A DNA stretch of 56,525 nucleotides from CAYGTS01 sp964352905. Lineage in GTDB: Bacteria > Pseudomonadota > Gammaproteobacteria > JAHCLG01. The notes beneath the pieces were generated by a model. The model made no database searches. It saw only the letters and a list, made by a program, of their open reading frames with translations, and was not told the origin of the DNA. Below are positions 16,566-24,170 of this stretch, in pieces. Numbering within the stretch: position 1 is the stretch's first letter; each line of letters starts with the position of its first letter. The stretch covers positions 1-56,525 of the forward strand of contig CAYGTS010000002.1 in NCBI GenBank assembly GCA_964352905.1, given 5' to 3'. The position numbers and the translations under genes were made by a program.

Positions 16566-17591
16566 ATGATACACAGCACACCCGTTGCCAGTAATGCGGT
16601 TCAGCGTCTTGAATTATTACGAGCATGGCTTGCACAACTAAAAGAGCACAAGGTGCTTAAACTTATTCCGTTGGCGAATGATGCCAGTTTTAGGCATTAT
16701 TTTCGTGTGGAAACTGATCGGGGTAATTTGGTTGCGATGGATGCGCCACCACCGTTGGAAGACTGTTATCCATTTGTTGCAATTGCGAACGCTTGGCGAT
16801 CTTACGCCATTAATGTGCCTGAAATTTTGGCGCAAAACTTAGAAATGGGTTTTTTATTGTTAACAGATTTTGGTGATGAATTATTATTAAATAGTTTGTC
16901 ACCTGATAATGCTGAGCAACTGTATGCCAAAGCCATTCAAGAATTATTATTAATCCAACAAGTGAAGCAGCATGCACCGTATTCATTTCCTAATTATGAT
17001 ACAGCCTATTTAATGCAAGAGTTACTTTTTTTCACGGAATGGTTTTTGCAGAAACATCTTTTTTTAGAGTTAACCAACAAAGAACAAGCAACCCTTGCTA
17101 AAACCTATGAATTATTAGTTAATTCGGCCGTTTCACAACCACAAGTTTGTGTGCACCGTGATTATCATTCGCGGAATTTAATGTTACAGCAACAAAAAAT
17201 CGGCGTGATTGATTTTCAAGATGCAATGTGGGGGCCGATTAGTTACGACTTAGTTTCTTTATTACGTGATTGTTATATTGCTTGGCCTGCCGATAAAGTG
17301 GAAAAATGGTTACAAGACTACTATTACTTAGCCTGTGAGAAAAAGTTTTTAACGAACGTGTCATTAGAACAATTTAAACAATGGTTTGATTGGATGGGTA
17401 TGCAACGGCATTTAAAAGCAATATTTATTTTTGCGCGTAAATTGCATCGTGATAATAATGCTAATTATTTAACCTATATTCCTCGTTGCCTAAATTATGT
17501 GACAACGGTTTGCCAGCAATATCCTGAATTTTCAGATTTCCATACTTTTATTGTTGAACGCGTATTACCTAATTTGGATATAACCTTATGA
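16566..17591 (+). CDS. amgK: N-acetylmuramate/N-acetylglucosamine kinase AmgK
   Basis: A 341-residue aminoglycoside-phosphotransferase-fold kinase. It shows the catalytic loop HRDYHSRNLML and the metal-binding IDFQDAMWGP. AmgK phosphorylates MurNAc at the anomeric carbon in the peptidoglycan recycling shortcut that bypasses de novo UDP-MurNAc synthesis. The assignment rests on overlap by four bases with a MurU-type nucleotidyltransferase and location next to lptD, an arrangement known from pseudomonads. Confidence 0.9.
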   Translation: MIHSTPVASNAVQRLELLRAWLAQLKEHKVLKLIPLANDASFRHYFRVETDRGNLVAMDAPPPLEDCYPFVAIANAWRSYAINVPEILAQNLEMGFLLLTDFGDELLLNSLSPDNAEQLYAKAIQELLLIQQVKQHAPYSFPNYDTAYLMQELLFFTEWFLQKHLFLELTNKEQATLAKTYELLVNSAVSQPQVCVHRDYHSRNLMLQQQKIGVIDFQDAMWGPISYDLVSLLRDCYIAWPADKVEKWLQDYYYLACEKKFLTNVSLEQFKQWFDWMGMQRHLKAIFIFARKLHRDNNANYLTYIPRCLNYVTTVCQQYPEFSDFHTFIVERVLPNLDITL

Positions 17592-18226
17592 AAGCAATGA
17601 TACTAGCCGCAGGGCTTGGTAAGCGTATGATGTCGCTCACAGAAAATAATGCCAAATGCTTATTAAAAGTTGGCGATAATATGCTGATTGAGCATTTATT
17701 ATTGCGTTTGCGTGCTGCGGGTTTTCATGACATCGTGATTAACGTTGCTGCAAAAGCAGATTTAATTAAAGCGGCTTTAGGTAATGGTTCGCATTATGGT
17801 GTAAAAATCCAATATTCATTTGAGCAAGAATTATTAGAAACAGGCGGTGGTATTAAATATGCTTTACCTTTGTTGGGCGAACAGCCCTTTTTAGTGGTTA
17901 ATGCCGATCTTTGGACCGATTTCCCTTATGAAAAATTACGCAAACCATTAGATCATTTAGCACATTTAGTGATGGTGGATACGCCATTATTTGCAGGTGA
18001 TTTTGGCTTACACAATAATCAAATTAGTAATACGACACCGCGGAAGTTTACCTTTGCTGGGATTAGTGTATTACAACCACAATTATTTTTATTTTGTGAT
18101 AAGCAAAAGTTTAAATTATCAGAAGTATTGCAACCTGCGATAGCGCAAGGACAAGTCAGTGGTGAACTTTACCAAGGATTTTGGCGCAATATTAATACGC
18201 CTGATGATTTGGAAGCTTTGAAGTAA
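17588..18226 (+). CDS. murU: MurNAc-1-phosphate uridylyltransferase MurU
   Basis: A 212-residue sugar nucleotidyltransferase. The N terminus ILAAGLGKRM and a conserved Lys in NNAKCLLKV form the nucleotide site; VVNADLWTDF holds the catalytic Asp. It makes UDP-MurNAc from MurNAc-1-phosphate made by AmgK. The stop TAA is supplied by repeat A6. Joining the flanks across A6 would restore LEALNLSQQS before a TAG, so the insertion removed about five C-terminal residues; activity may well be kept. Confidence 0.9.
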   Translation: MKAMILAAGLGKRMMSLTENNAKCLLKVGDNMLIEHLLLRLRAAGFHDIVINVAAKADLIKAALGNGSHYGVKIQYSFEQELLETGGGIKYALPLLGEQPFLVVNADLWTDFPYEKLRKPLDHLAHLVMVDTPLFAGDFGLHNNQISNTTPRKFTFAGISVLQPQLFLFCDKQKFKLSEVLQPAIAQGQVSGELYQGFWRNINTPDDLEALK

Positions 18227-18289
18227 CTATTCACCCTGTAGCTGGGAACGTTCTTGGAAAATTCACAGTTAAGTTTACTGAATAGTTTC
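18223..18289. mobile_element. Short family A repeat (A6), 67 bp
   Basis: The tips are GTAACTATTCA and TGAATAGTTTC. Flanks GCTTTGAA (18215-18222) and GATTTGAA (18290-18297) match at 7 of 8 bases. The copy lacks the hairpin core. Its first bases form the stop codon of murU. Confidence 0.88.
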
Positions 18290-18331
18290 GATTTGAATTT
18301 GTCACAACAAAGTTAGGGTGAATTATCCGCT

Positions 18332-18397
18332 CTAGAGTTTGTCGTCAGCTTCAGGTTCTACATCAGAAGCTTCATCAAGGACTTTTAAAAAACTTTC
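18332..18397 (-). pseudogene. Displaced 3' end of the PIN-domain gene
   Basis: On the minus strand, directly past repeat A7, an open stretch reads ESFLKVLDEASDVEPEADDKL and then a TAG. Joined to the PIN protein just before the repeat it would give VIRPK-ESFLKVL, which fits the usual end of PIN proteins of this family (I-x-PxEFLxxL). I infer that it is the original C terminus, cut off when A7 inserted. The exact junction is uncertain because A7 lacks a clean target duplication. Confidence 0.55.
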
Positions 18398-18575
18398 GTA
18401 ACTATTCACCAAGTAGACGGGAACGTCCATATTTGGGCTAAAAACAGCGAAAATCTTTTATCGAAATGCTCATGTATAACTCATACACTGCGCTTTCTCA
18501 AAAATATTTTCGCTGTTTTTATCGCCAAATCTGAACGTTCTGGTAAATATAAAGCTAAAGGGGGTGAGCAGATAC
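18398..18575. mobile_element. Family A repeat (A7), full length, inside the PIN gene
   Basis: The canonical 178-bp length, tips GTAACTATTCA and TGAGCAGATAC, arms with CAGCG and CGCTG. Flanking octamers AAACTTTC and CTTTAGGA do not match. It encodes the last 30 residues of the present PIN reading frame and separates it from the remnant at 18332-18397. Confidence 0.88.
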
Positions 18576-18963
18576 CTTTAGGACGTATAACTTTTATGCC
18601 AAAATTTTTAGCTAACGCGAAATCTTTTTCATTAAAAGTAACAATAAAATCACTTTTAGCGGCAACTGCTAATTCAAGAACCATGTCATCTTTAGGATCT
18701 TTTAAACAGGGTCTCCATAAGTAATAGATAACAGTGTGCTGACTAACTTTGCAAATATAATCCAACAAGTCATTTATTTGTTTAATACTCATAGTTGGAA
18801 ATAAGTGCTTAATGACAGCTTCATACTCAAGAATTAAAGGCACAGATAGGCTATGAATAAATTTTTCGGTGCCAAATAATCTCAAAAGCCTATTTGAAGC
18901 ACCTCGTTTTGATCTGAGCGCCGCAATGATTATATTTGTGTCAATTACAATATTAGGCTTCAT
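18481..18963 (-). CDS. PIN-domain protein (toxin-like) with repeat-encoded tail
   Basis: A 160-residue product. Residues 1-129 form a PIN domain of the type annotated as a putative toxin component: IVIDTNIIIAAL with Asp8, an acidic LEYE near 46-48, DPKDDMVLELA near 89-99 and a further Asp near 105. PIN proteins are Mg2+-dependent RNases, often toxins. Residues from about 130 to the stop (ICSPPLALYLPERSDLA and the rest) are read from repeat A7, so the native C terminus is replaced. ATG 18963 (MKPNIVID) is preferred over an upstream ATG. No antitoxin gene was recognised. It may be inactive. Confidence 0.75.
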   Translation of the reverse strand: MKPNIVIDTNIIIAALRSKRGASNRLLRLFGTEKFIHSLSVPLILEYEAVIKHLFPTMSIKQINDLLDYICKVSQHTVIYYLWRPCLKDPKDDMVLELAVAAKSDFIVTFNEKDFALAKNFGIKVIRPKGICSPPLALYLPERSDLAIKTAKIFLRKRSV

Positions 18964-19117
18964 AGTGGTATTATATACGATACCGCATAAAAAGATAAGT
19001 TTTGGCATTGCGCTGTGAAAAAGTACTAAAACAGGCAAAACTTAAAAGTGCAGAAATTGCCAACTTACTGATTTTCAATTAGACTTCTGAAAACACGACA
19101 AGAACAGGTTAAAAACA

Positions 19118-19336
19118 ATGGCAAACTTATTCACCAAACATCCGCATAGCGTTGGTATGACGTACTTGCAACACTTATGGCGTGCTTTTAGTATAGGTAT
19201 TAAATTAATTTTTGCGGTTATGGCAGTGTTTATTCATGGCTTTTTTCCGTTTTTGTTTGAAACAACCGCCAGCGAAATGGTGATTAAAATGGGGAAAGAG
19301 TTAGAAGCGTTTAATGGGGATAAGCACAAAAATTAA
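19118..19336 (+). CDS. DUF6356 family small membrane protein
   Basis: A 72-residue protein with the family pattern FTKHPHSVGMTYLQHLWRA at the N terminus, a central hydrophobic segment (IGIKLIFAVMAVFIHGFFPF) and a polar C terminus ending FETTASEMV and beyond. The function of the family is unknown. An AGGTT stands upstream. It is convergent with metX, with 8 bases between the stops. The 154 bp to the PIN gene hold no gene that I recognise. Confidence 0.75.
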   Translation: MANLFTKHPHSVGMTYLQHLWRAFSIGIKLIFAVMAVFIHGFFPFLFETTASEMVIKMGKELEAFNGDKHKN

Positions 19337-19344
19337 GTTTGCTG

Positions 19345-20421
19345 CTATGGAGTTAAAAAGTCATGAATAATTTTACCCATCCCTTGTGTCTCCACTAAAA
19401 ATGCGTCGTGGCCATAGTTGGATTCATAATCAACAAATTCCACATCAATATTCGCATTTTCTAATAACTGAAATAATTCTTGCTGCTGGAATGGTTCAAA
19501 CAACGTATCAGAATTAACCGAAATAATTAAACTTTGTGCCTGTATTTGTTTAATGAATGGTTGTGAACCTGTAGTGGTTTCTAAAATATTAAAATCATCC
19601 ATTGCTTTAGTTAAATAAAGATAACTATTTACATTAAATTTATTCACAAATTTTTCAGCATTGTATTGCAAATAACTATGAATGTTACGTTCAGTTTTTG
19701 CCTGTTTTTCTAACTCTACAAAACGATGATTTAATTCTTCGGTATTGCGATACGTTAAATGCGCTAATTTGCGTGCCAAAATAAAACCGGCATTATTTTC
19801 ATAGTGCCCTTGTTGCCAAGCTTGATCAAGCTGAATAATTTCACGTTGAATGGTACGCAACGCGATGTTACTTGGGTAAGAACGATAACAAGAAGATATG
19901 GAAATAAATTTTTTAACACTTTCGGGGTAGTGGTAAGCGTGATAGAGCGACATCATGGCCCCCATAGAAGGGCCAATAATCGCATGTAATTGCTCTATGC
20001 CTAAATAATCCAACAAACATTTTTGTGATCGTGCAATATCGCTAATTTGTAACTCAGGGAAATCCATAGCGTAAACTTTTTTCGTCATAGGATTTATACT
20101 TGCAGGACCGGTTGAGCCAAAACAACTACCTAGATTATTAATACAAATGACAAAATAGCGATCCGTATCAATAGGACAGCCACGGCCAACCATTTTTTCC
20201 CACCAACCTGGTGTATTATCGTTAGCATGTGAGGCAACGTGGCTGTGCGTTGATAAGGCATGATGAATTAAAATGGCGTTGGAGCGATCTGCATTTAAGT
20301 GGCCATAGGTTTCATAAACTAAGCTAAGATTTGCAAGCGTTTGGCCATTATCAAAGACAAAAGCATGAGGACTGTTGAATTGCCACTTGCCATTACTGAG
20401 TTGTATAATGTTTGTCTTCAT
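19345..20421 (-). CDS. metX: Homoserine O-acetyltransferase-like enzyme MetX
   Basis: A 358-residue alpha/beta hydrolase of the MetX family, which acylates homoserine for methionine synthesis. It shows INNLGSCFGSTGPASINP, the nucleophile elbow GPSMGAM with Ser152, an acidic NSDTLFEP and the catalytic His in NYGHDAFLVE. Typical MetX has GGSMGGM at the elbow, so acyl-donor or acceptor preference (homoserine or serine, acetyl or succinyl) is uncertain. It is divergent from coq7, with 25 bp between start codons. Confidence 0.85.
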   Translation of the reverse strand: MKTNIIQLSNGKWQFNSPHAFVFDNGQTLANLSLVYETYGHLNADRSNAILIHHALSTHSHVASHANDNTPGWWEKMVGRGCPIDTDRYFVICINNLGSCFGSTGPASINPMTKKVYAMDFPELQISDIARSQKCLLDYLGIEQLHAIIGPSMGAMMSLYHAYHYPESVKKFISISSCYRSYPSNIALRTIQREIIQLDQAWQQGHYENNAGFILARKLAHLTYRNTEELNHRFVELEKQAKTERNIHSYLQYNAEKFVNKFNVNSYLYLTKAMDDFNILETTTGSQPFIKQIQAQSLIISVNSDTLFEPFQQQELFQLLENANIDVEFVDYESNYGHDAFLVETQGMGKIIHDFLTP

Positions 20422-20446
20422 TAATACTTAAATACCTTAAATTATC

Positions 20447-21091
20447 ATGCTAAACGAAAATGTATCTTTCACTAACAAAATGATTAGGCATTTTGACAAT
20501 GCCTTGCGGACTATATTTAATGTGATACCAGCCGCATCGCGTGAAAATCCTGCGCATCATAGCATTAATTCCAAATTATCTGAACCCGAACAACAGCAGT
20601 CTGCACGATTAATGCGGGTTAACCATTGTGGTGAGGTATGCGCGCAAGCGCTATATCAAGGCCAAGCATTGGTTTCACGTAATCCAGTGATTAAAGAAAA
20701 ATTGGCACAAGCCGCTATTGAAGAAAATGATCACCTTAATTGGTGCGCCAATCGTATTAACGAATTAGGCAGTCATACAAGCTATCTTAATCCCGTATGG
20801 TATGCAGGCTCATTGTTCCTTGGTGTTGTCGCGGGTTGTGCCGGGGATGCCTGGAATTTAGGGTTTTTAGCGGAAACAGAAAAGCAAGTGGTAAAACATT
20901 TGGAAACTCATTTGCAGCAGATGAGTTTGCACGATTACAAATCGCGCAAGATTATTGAGCAAATGCGTGATGATGAAATGAAACATGCAACCGTTGCGAT
21001 GGAAGCTGGTGCTAAAGAATTACCGGAAGTGATTAAAAAATTAATGGCGTTAACATCGAAGATAATGACGAAAACGTCGTATTGGGTATAG
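20447..21091 (+). CDS. coq7: Demethoxyubiquinone hydroxylase Coq7
   Basis: A 214-residue di-iron hydroxylase of ubiquinone synthesis, catalysing the last ring hydroxylation. RLMRVNHCGEVCAQALYQGQ and later EENDHLNW, ETHLQQM and MRDDEMKHA carry the carboxylate and His ligands. The start could also be ATG 20480 (MIRHFDNALR), nearer to typical N termini; neither has a strong ribosome binding site. It implies aerobic ubiquinone-dependent respiration. Confidence 0.92.
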   Translation: MLNENVSFTNKMIRHFDNALRTIFNVIPAASRENPAHHSINSKLSEPEQQQSARLMRVNHCGEVCAQALYQGQALVSRNPVIKEKLAQAAIEENDHLNWCANRINELGSHTSYLNPVWYAGSLFLGVVAGCAGDAWNLGFLAETEKQVVKHLETHLQQMSLHDYKSRKIIEQMRDDEMKHATVAMEAGAKELPEVIKKLMALTSKIMTKTSYWV

Positions 21092-21149
21092 TTGCGAATG
21101 TTATCGGTCCGCGCGGTGGGTAACCTTATTGCACAGACCGATATCGCAA
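21092..21149. repeat. Inverted repeat after coq7
   Basis: TTGCGA (21092-21097) and TATCGGTC (21102-21109) pair with GACCGATA (21136-21143) and TCGCAA (21144-21149). This would give a bulged hairpin directly after the coq7 stop. No U-tract follows, so a 3'-end stabilising or pausing structure is as likely as a terminator. Confidence 0.5.
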
Positions 21150-21173
21150 GGTAATGAGTAGAGCGCATACCAT

Positions 21174-21208
21174 AACAAAAATGGCGCATATGTAAATCCA
21201 TTTTTGTT
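21174..21208 (+). terminator. Possible terminator downstream of coq7
   Basis: Perfect 11-bp arms AACAAAAATGG (21174-21184) and CCATTTTTGTT (21198-21208) are followed by a T-rich stretch with eight Ts around 21221-21228. The AT-rich stem is weaker than a classical terminator. The remaining AT-rich stretch up to 21322 holds no gene. Confidence 0.4.
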
Positions 21209-21322
21209 AAAATTTTGCTATTTTTTTTAATAAAAAAGCAAATTTGTTTTAAAAAAATACGTTTTTTAGCAAAACGTGCATCTTTTTCATCTTTTTATAT
21301 GCATGTTTCACGATCATCATTT

Positions 21323-21718
21323 TTATTGTACATTTTCTAACGGTGGATGATAAATCATTTGCACGACTGTTCCATCGGGATCATAGCAATAAAAACTTCT
21401 GGCGCCATCACGGTGCGTTCTTGGTTGAGTTTTTATGTTCACTTGATGGCTTAGCAAAAATTGGTACCATTCATCCACGTCATCTGGCTTATTTAAAATA
21501 AAACCAATATGATCTAAACGCTGTTGTTGCATGCTATTTTCTTTGCAACGATGCAGCGCAAGATTATCATTACCATTCGTTAAATAATAATTATCCTCAT
21601 CGGGTTGCCATTCTACATGCATGCCTAGGAGTTTCGTGTAAAATTCAACACACGCTTCCAATTTAACAATCGATAAAGCAACATGACGCATGCCGGCGGT
21701 TTTTTTGGGTGGTTTCAT
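21323..21718 (-). CDS. VOC-family (glyoxalase-like) protein
   Basis: A 131-residue protein of two beta-alpha-beta-beta-beta units: MRHVALSIVKLEACVEFYTKLLGM and RLDHIGFILNKPDDVDEWY with later SFYCYDPDGTVVQMIYHPP. Histidines in RHVAL and LDHIGF sit at metal positions, but the glutamate positions of glyoxalase I look replaced (LALHR, VVQMI), so glyoxalase I activity is doubtful. GGAGA precedes the ATG. Substrate unknown. Confidence 0.75.
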   Translation of the reverse strand: MKPPKKTAGMRHVALSIVKLEACVEFYTKLLGMHVEWQPDEDNYYLTNGNDNLALHRCKENSMQQQRLDHIGFILNKPDDVDEWYQFLLSHQVNIKTQPRTHRDGARSFYCYDPDGTVVQMIYHPPLENVQ

Positions 21719-21798
21719 ATTAGATATTCTCCTTGCGGTGAGGATATGAGTTTAATACTATATTATCAACGTTAAAATCATAGCATAGGACATTCACA

Positions 21799-22458
21799 AT
21801 GGATCAAAATCAATTAAAGCAACAAGTCGCTCAAGCTGCAATTAAACATATTCTTGAAGATGGCGTGATTGGCGTTGGCAGTGGTTCAACCGTTGATTTT
21901 TTTATTGATGAATTGGCAAAGATAAAAAATAAGATAGAAGCCGTGGTTCCTGCATCTATTGCCACCGAAAAACGTTTACGCCAGCACGGTATTGCAGTTA
22001 CTGATTTAAACAGTGTTGGTGAATTAGCTATTTATATTGATGGAGCCGATGAAGTGAATGCTTATGGGCAATGTATAAAAGGTGGCGGTGGCGCTTTAAC
22101 GCGCGAAAAAATTCTTGCAACCGCTGCAAAACAATTTATTTGCATTGTTGATGAAACAAAAGTTGTTGATGTGCTCGGCAAAAAGCATCCGGTGCCTTTA
22201 GAAGTCATTGAATTATCACGCAGTATTGTAGCGCGCGCGATGGTGAAAATGCATGCCGAACCAGAGTTTCGCGAAGGTTTTGTGAGCGATAATGGTCACC
22301 CAATTATCGATGTTTATGACTTGGATTTAACTGATCCTGTGGCAATGGAAGAAAAATTAAACCAAATGACAGGCATTATTAGTAATGGCATCTTTGCCAA
22401 ACGACCAGCCGATCATGTTTTGGTGGCAACTGCGAATGGTATTAAAGAATTATTGTAA
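21799..22458 (+). CDS. rpiA: Ribose-5-phosphate isomerase A
   Basis: A 219-residue enzyme with GVGSGSTVDFFIDEL at the phosphate site, IDGADEVN, KGGGGALTREKI with the catalytic region, and FICIVDETK. It interconverts ribose 5-phosphate and ribulose 5-phosphate in the pentose phosphate pathway. The length is that of the family. It lies divergent from the VOC gene with an 80-bp shared upstream region. Confidence 0.96.
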   Translation: MDQNQLKQQVAQAAIKHILEDGVIGVGSGSTVDFFIDELAKIKNKIEAVVPASIATEKRLRQHGIAVTDLNSVGELAIYIDGADEVNAYGQCIKGGGGALTREKILATAAKQFICIVDETKVVDVLGKKHPVPLEVIELSRSIVARAMVKMHAEPEFREGFVSDNGHPIIDVYDLDLTDPVAMEEKLNQMTGIISNGIFAKRPADHVLVATANGIKELL

Positions 22459-22546
22459 CCTTGGCGTTACACAAATTTGTTTGCGTTTGATAAGTACACA
22501 GTGTAAAGTTTGATTTCAATACAATCCTATCAAGAGGAATATAATT

Positions 22547-22957
22547 ATGAGAAAAATGCTTGGTTTAGTTATTATCTGTTTGGCATCATTTATAGCAAGT
22601 AATGTTTTTGCAGATGTGCCAGTTGTTTATCTACCCTATGATGCTAGTCAAGCGCCTGGTAATACGATACAAGTTTCTACCTATAGTGAAAGCGCCTATC
22701 TTAGCCCAAATAGTCGTCTTACTCTCTATTCTAGTTTTAATCCAGGGATTAACCTATATGATAGTGGCAGCTTGATTTGGTCTAATTATACTTGTAATGG
22801 TTACCCTCTTACAGCGTATTGGCAATGGGTTTCTCCTGATGCAGGCCGATATATTATTCAAGCAACTGTTTGCAATTCTGCCAATAGCAAATTGCAGGGG
22901 TCCCCTAAAATGGTTCGTTTCCAAAGTAAAATATTCCCTGCTCAAAAGAAAAAATAA
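22547..22957 (+). CDS. Exported hypothetical protein
   Basis: A 136-residue protein with a signal peptide (MRKMLGLVIICLASFIASNV, cleaved after FADV or nearby). The mature part is rich in Ser, Tyr and aromatic residues, has two cysteines (YTCNGYP, ATVCNSAN) and a basic KKK end. The pattern suggests a beta-sandwich, but I recognise no family. AGAGGAAT precedes the ATG. It probably formed an operon with the lipoprotein gene at 23159 before repeat A8 inserted 9 bases after its stop. Confidence 0.72.
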   Translation: MRKMLGLVIICLASFIASNVFADVPVVYLPYDASQAPGNTIQVSTYSESAYLSPNSRLTLYSSFNPGINLYDSGSLIWSNYTCNGYPLTAYWQWVSPDAGRYIIQATVCNSANSKLQGSPKMVRFQSKIFPAQKKK

Positions 22958-22966
22958 TAAAAAGGT

Positions 22967-23144
22967 GTATCTATTCAGCAAATTTTAGTTGAATTTACTG
23001 AGAACGTTCAGATTTGGCGATAAAAACAGCGAAAATATTTTTGAGAAAGCGCAGTTTATGAGTTATAAATGAGCATTTCGATAAAAGATTTTCGCTGTTT
23101 TTAGCCCAAATATGGACGTTTCCGTCTACTTGGTGAATAGTTAC
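22967..23144. mobile_element. Family A repeat (A8), full length, 178 bp
   Basis: The tips are GTATCTATTCA and TGAATAGTTAC. Exact 8-bp duplications AAAAAGGT lie at 22959-22966 and 23145-23152. The arms carry CAGCG and CGCTG. The right-hand duplication contains the AAGG that serves as Shine-Dalgarno for the lipoprotein gene at 23159. Confidence 0.95.
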
Positions 23145-23158
23145 AAAAAGGTTTAAAA

Positions 23159-23542
23159 ATGTTTAAGAGTTTAACTTCAATTGCTTTGATTGCAGCTTGT
23201 TGCGCCTTAGCAGGATGTGATATTTATGAAGTGCCTGGTGATTACACTTATGATAGCTCAACTTATGTAAGCCGTCCTTTTTGGGGACACCATCATCATA
23301 GGCACTACTACCCACCTGCTAGCAGTAACACAACGGTTACACCGGTGGTTCCTGCGCAACCACGACCTGCAAGCGGTACTGTAGTAACGCCGGTGGTTCC
23401 TGCGCAACCGCGCCCTAGTAGTGGTACTGTTGTAACGCCGGTGGTTCCTGCGCATTCTTCAGCAGGTAACAACCCAGCGGGCGTTATCAAAAAAGAAGTT
23501 GCCATTGCTAAGCGCATCAACAGGCATTTTCCGGCCGCTTAA
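23159..23542 (+). CDS. Small lipoprotein with proline-rich tandem repeats
   Basis: A 127-residue protein. A lipoprotein signal peptide ends in the lipobox LAGC (Cys near residue 20). A His-rich patch WGHHHHRHYYPP follows. Then nearly three copies of a 16-residue unit (TVVTPVVPAQPRPASG) make an extended, cell-wall-spanning or surface stalk likely. The C-terminal part (IKKEVAIAKRINRHF) is basic. The His cluster could bind metal. No named family was recognised. A strong terminator follows. Confidence 0.72.
   Translation: MFKSLTSIALIAACCALAGCDIYEVPGDYTYDSSTYVSRPFWGHHHHRHYYPPASSNTTVTPVVPAQPRPASGTVVTPVVPAQPRPSSGTVVTPVVPAHSSAGNNPAGVIKKEVAIAKRINRHFPAA
23330..23455 (+). repeat. 48-bp coding tandem repeat in the lipoprotein gene
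   Basis: Units begin at 23330, 23378 and 23426; the third is incomplete. Each encodes TVVTPVVPAQPRP plus a small linker. High identity between units 2 and 3 implies recent expansion, so copy number may vary between strains. Confidence 0.85.
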
Positions 23543-23560
23543 AAGAAAGTGGAATAAAAA

Positions 23561-23590
23561 AAACCGAGCCCCTTGCGCTCGGTTTTTTTT
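23561..23590. terminator. Bidirectional Rho-independent terminator
   Basis: Stem AAACCGAG...CTCGGTTT with loop around CCCCTTGC, flanked by an A-run (from 23556) and eight Ts (23583-23590). It lies between the lipoprotein gene and the convergent gene at 23627-24004, and can serve both strands. Confidence 0.9.
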
Positions 23591-23626
23591 TAAATTCAAA
23601 TCCAATTAATTTTAACAAATTTGTAA

Positions 23627-24004
23627 CTACCCTGGTATATTTATACCTGCACAAGAAGGATATTTATAAGTATAGTATCCTCGAATATAATTATAAAAAT
23701 TATCGAAGTTTGTCAAAGGATAATTCTGATAATTAGCCTGCGCGAATTGATCTGGATGGATGTACTCGAACATTGCCTTAATCTGCGCTGAGTTAAGTGA
23801 ACAGACCCTTTCGCATAAAGCTACACTAGAAGCACCCACCATCTGCACCTCAGCAGAGCAATCTTTAAGCAGGGTTGAGCACCTAGCACAATTCTGGCCA
23901 ATTTGTTCAGCAGATAACTGGGCAGTTGCCCCCTGTGCTAACACGCCAGCGCTATTTAGCAATAAAGCCAGACCGACACAGCAAATTTGATATTTCACAA
24001 GCAT
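23627..24004 (-). CDS. Exported cysteine-rich hypothetical protein
   Basis: A 125-residue protein. The signal peptide MLVKYQICCVGLALLLNSAG ends near VLAQ. The mature part has cysteines in NCARCSTLLKDCS, LCERVCS and YPSCAG, so disulfides are probable. A Tyr/Asn-rich C-terminal part follows. ATG 24004 with AAGGTG upstream is preferred; longer readings run into repeat A9. No family was recognised. Confidence 0.68.
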   Translation of the reverse strand: MLVKYQICCVGLALLLNSAGVLAQGATAQLSAEQIGQNCARCSTLLKDCSAEVQMVGASSVALCERVCSLNSAQIKAMFEYIHPDQFAQANYQNYPLTNFDNFYNYIRGYYTYKYPSCAGINIPG

Positions 24005-24043
24005 GATAAACACCTTGAGCGATTGTGTATTGATAAAAATTAG

Positions 24044-24162
24044 GTAACTATTCACCCTGTAGATGGGAACGCCCTGATCCCCGCTTTCGCGAGGACTGGC
24101 GTTTTTATCACCAAATCTGAACGTTCGCGGTAAATTCACCTTCAAATTTGCTGAATAGTTAC
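24044..24162. mobile_element. Family A repeat with alternative core (A9), 119 bp
   Basis: The tips are GTAACTATTCA and TGAATAGTTAC. Exact 8-bp duplications AAAATTAG lie at 24036-24043 and 24163-24170. The usual hairpin is replaced by CGCCCTGATCCCCGCTTTCG and GAGGACTGGCG, which resembles widespread CCCCGCTTTCGCGGGG-type repeats. Confidence 0.93.
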
Positions 24163-24170
24163 AAAATTAG

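Noticed and set aside
19039..19117. Antitoxin gene for the PIN protein
   Set aside because: A short plus-strand piece (KAKLKSAEIANLL) ends quickly and has no start or family support.
23308..23520. Antisense frame with CAGTTGVTTVPL repeats
   Set aside because: It is the complement of the 48-bp coding repeats of the lipoprotein, which has a signal peptide and ribosome binding site on the plus strand.
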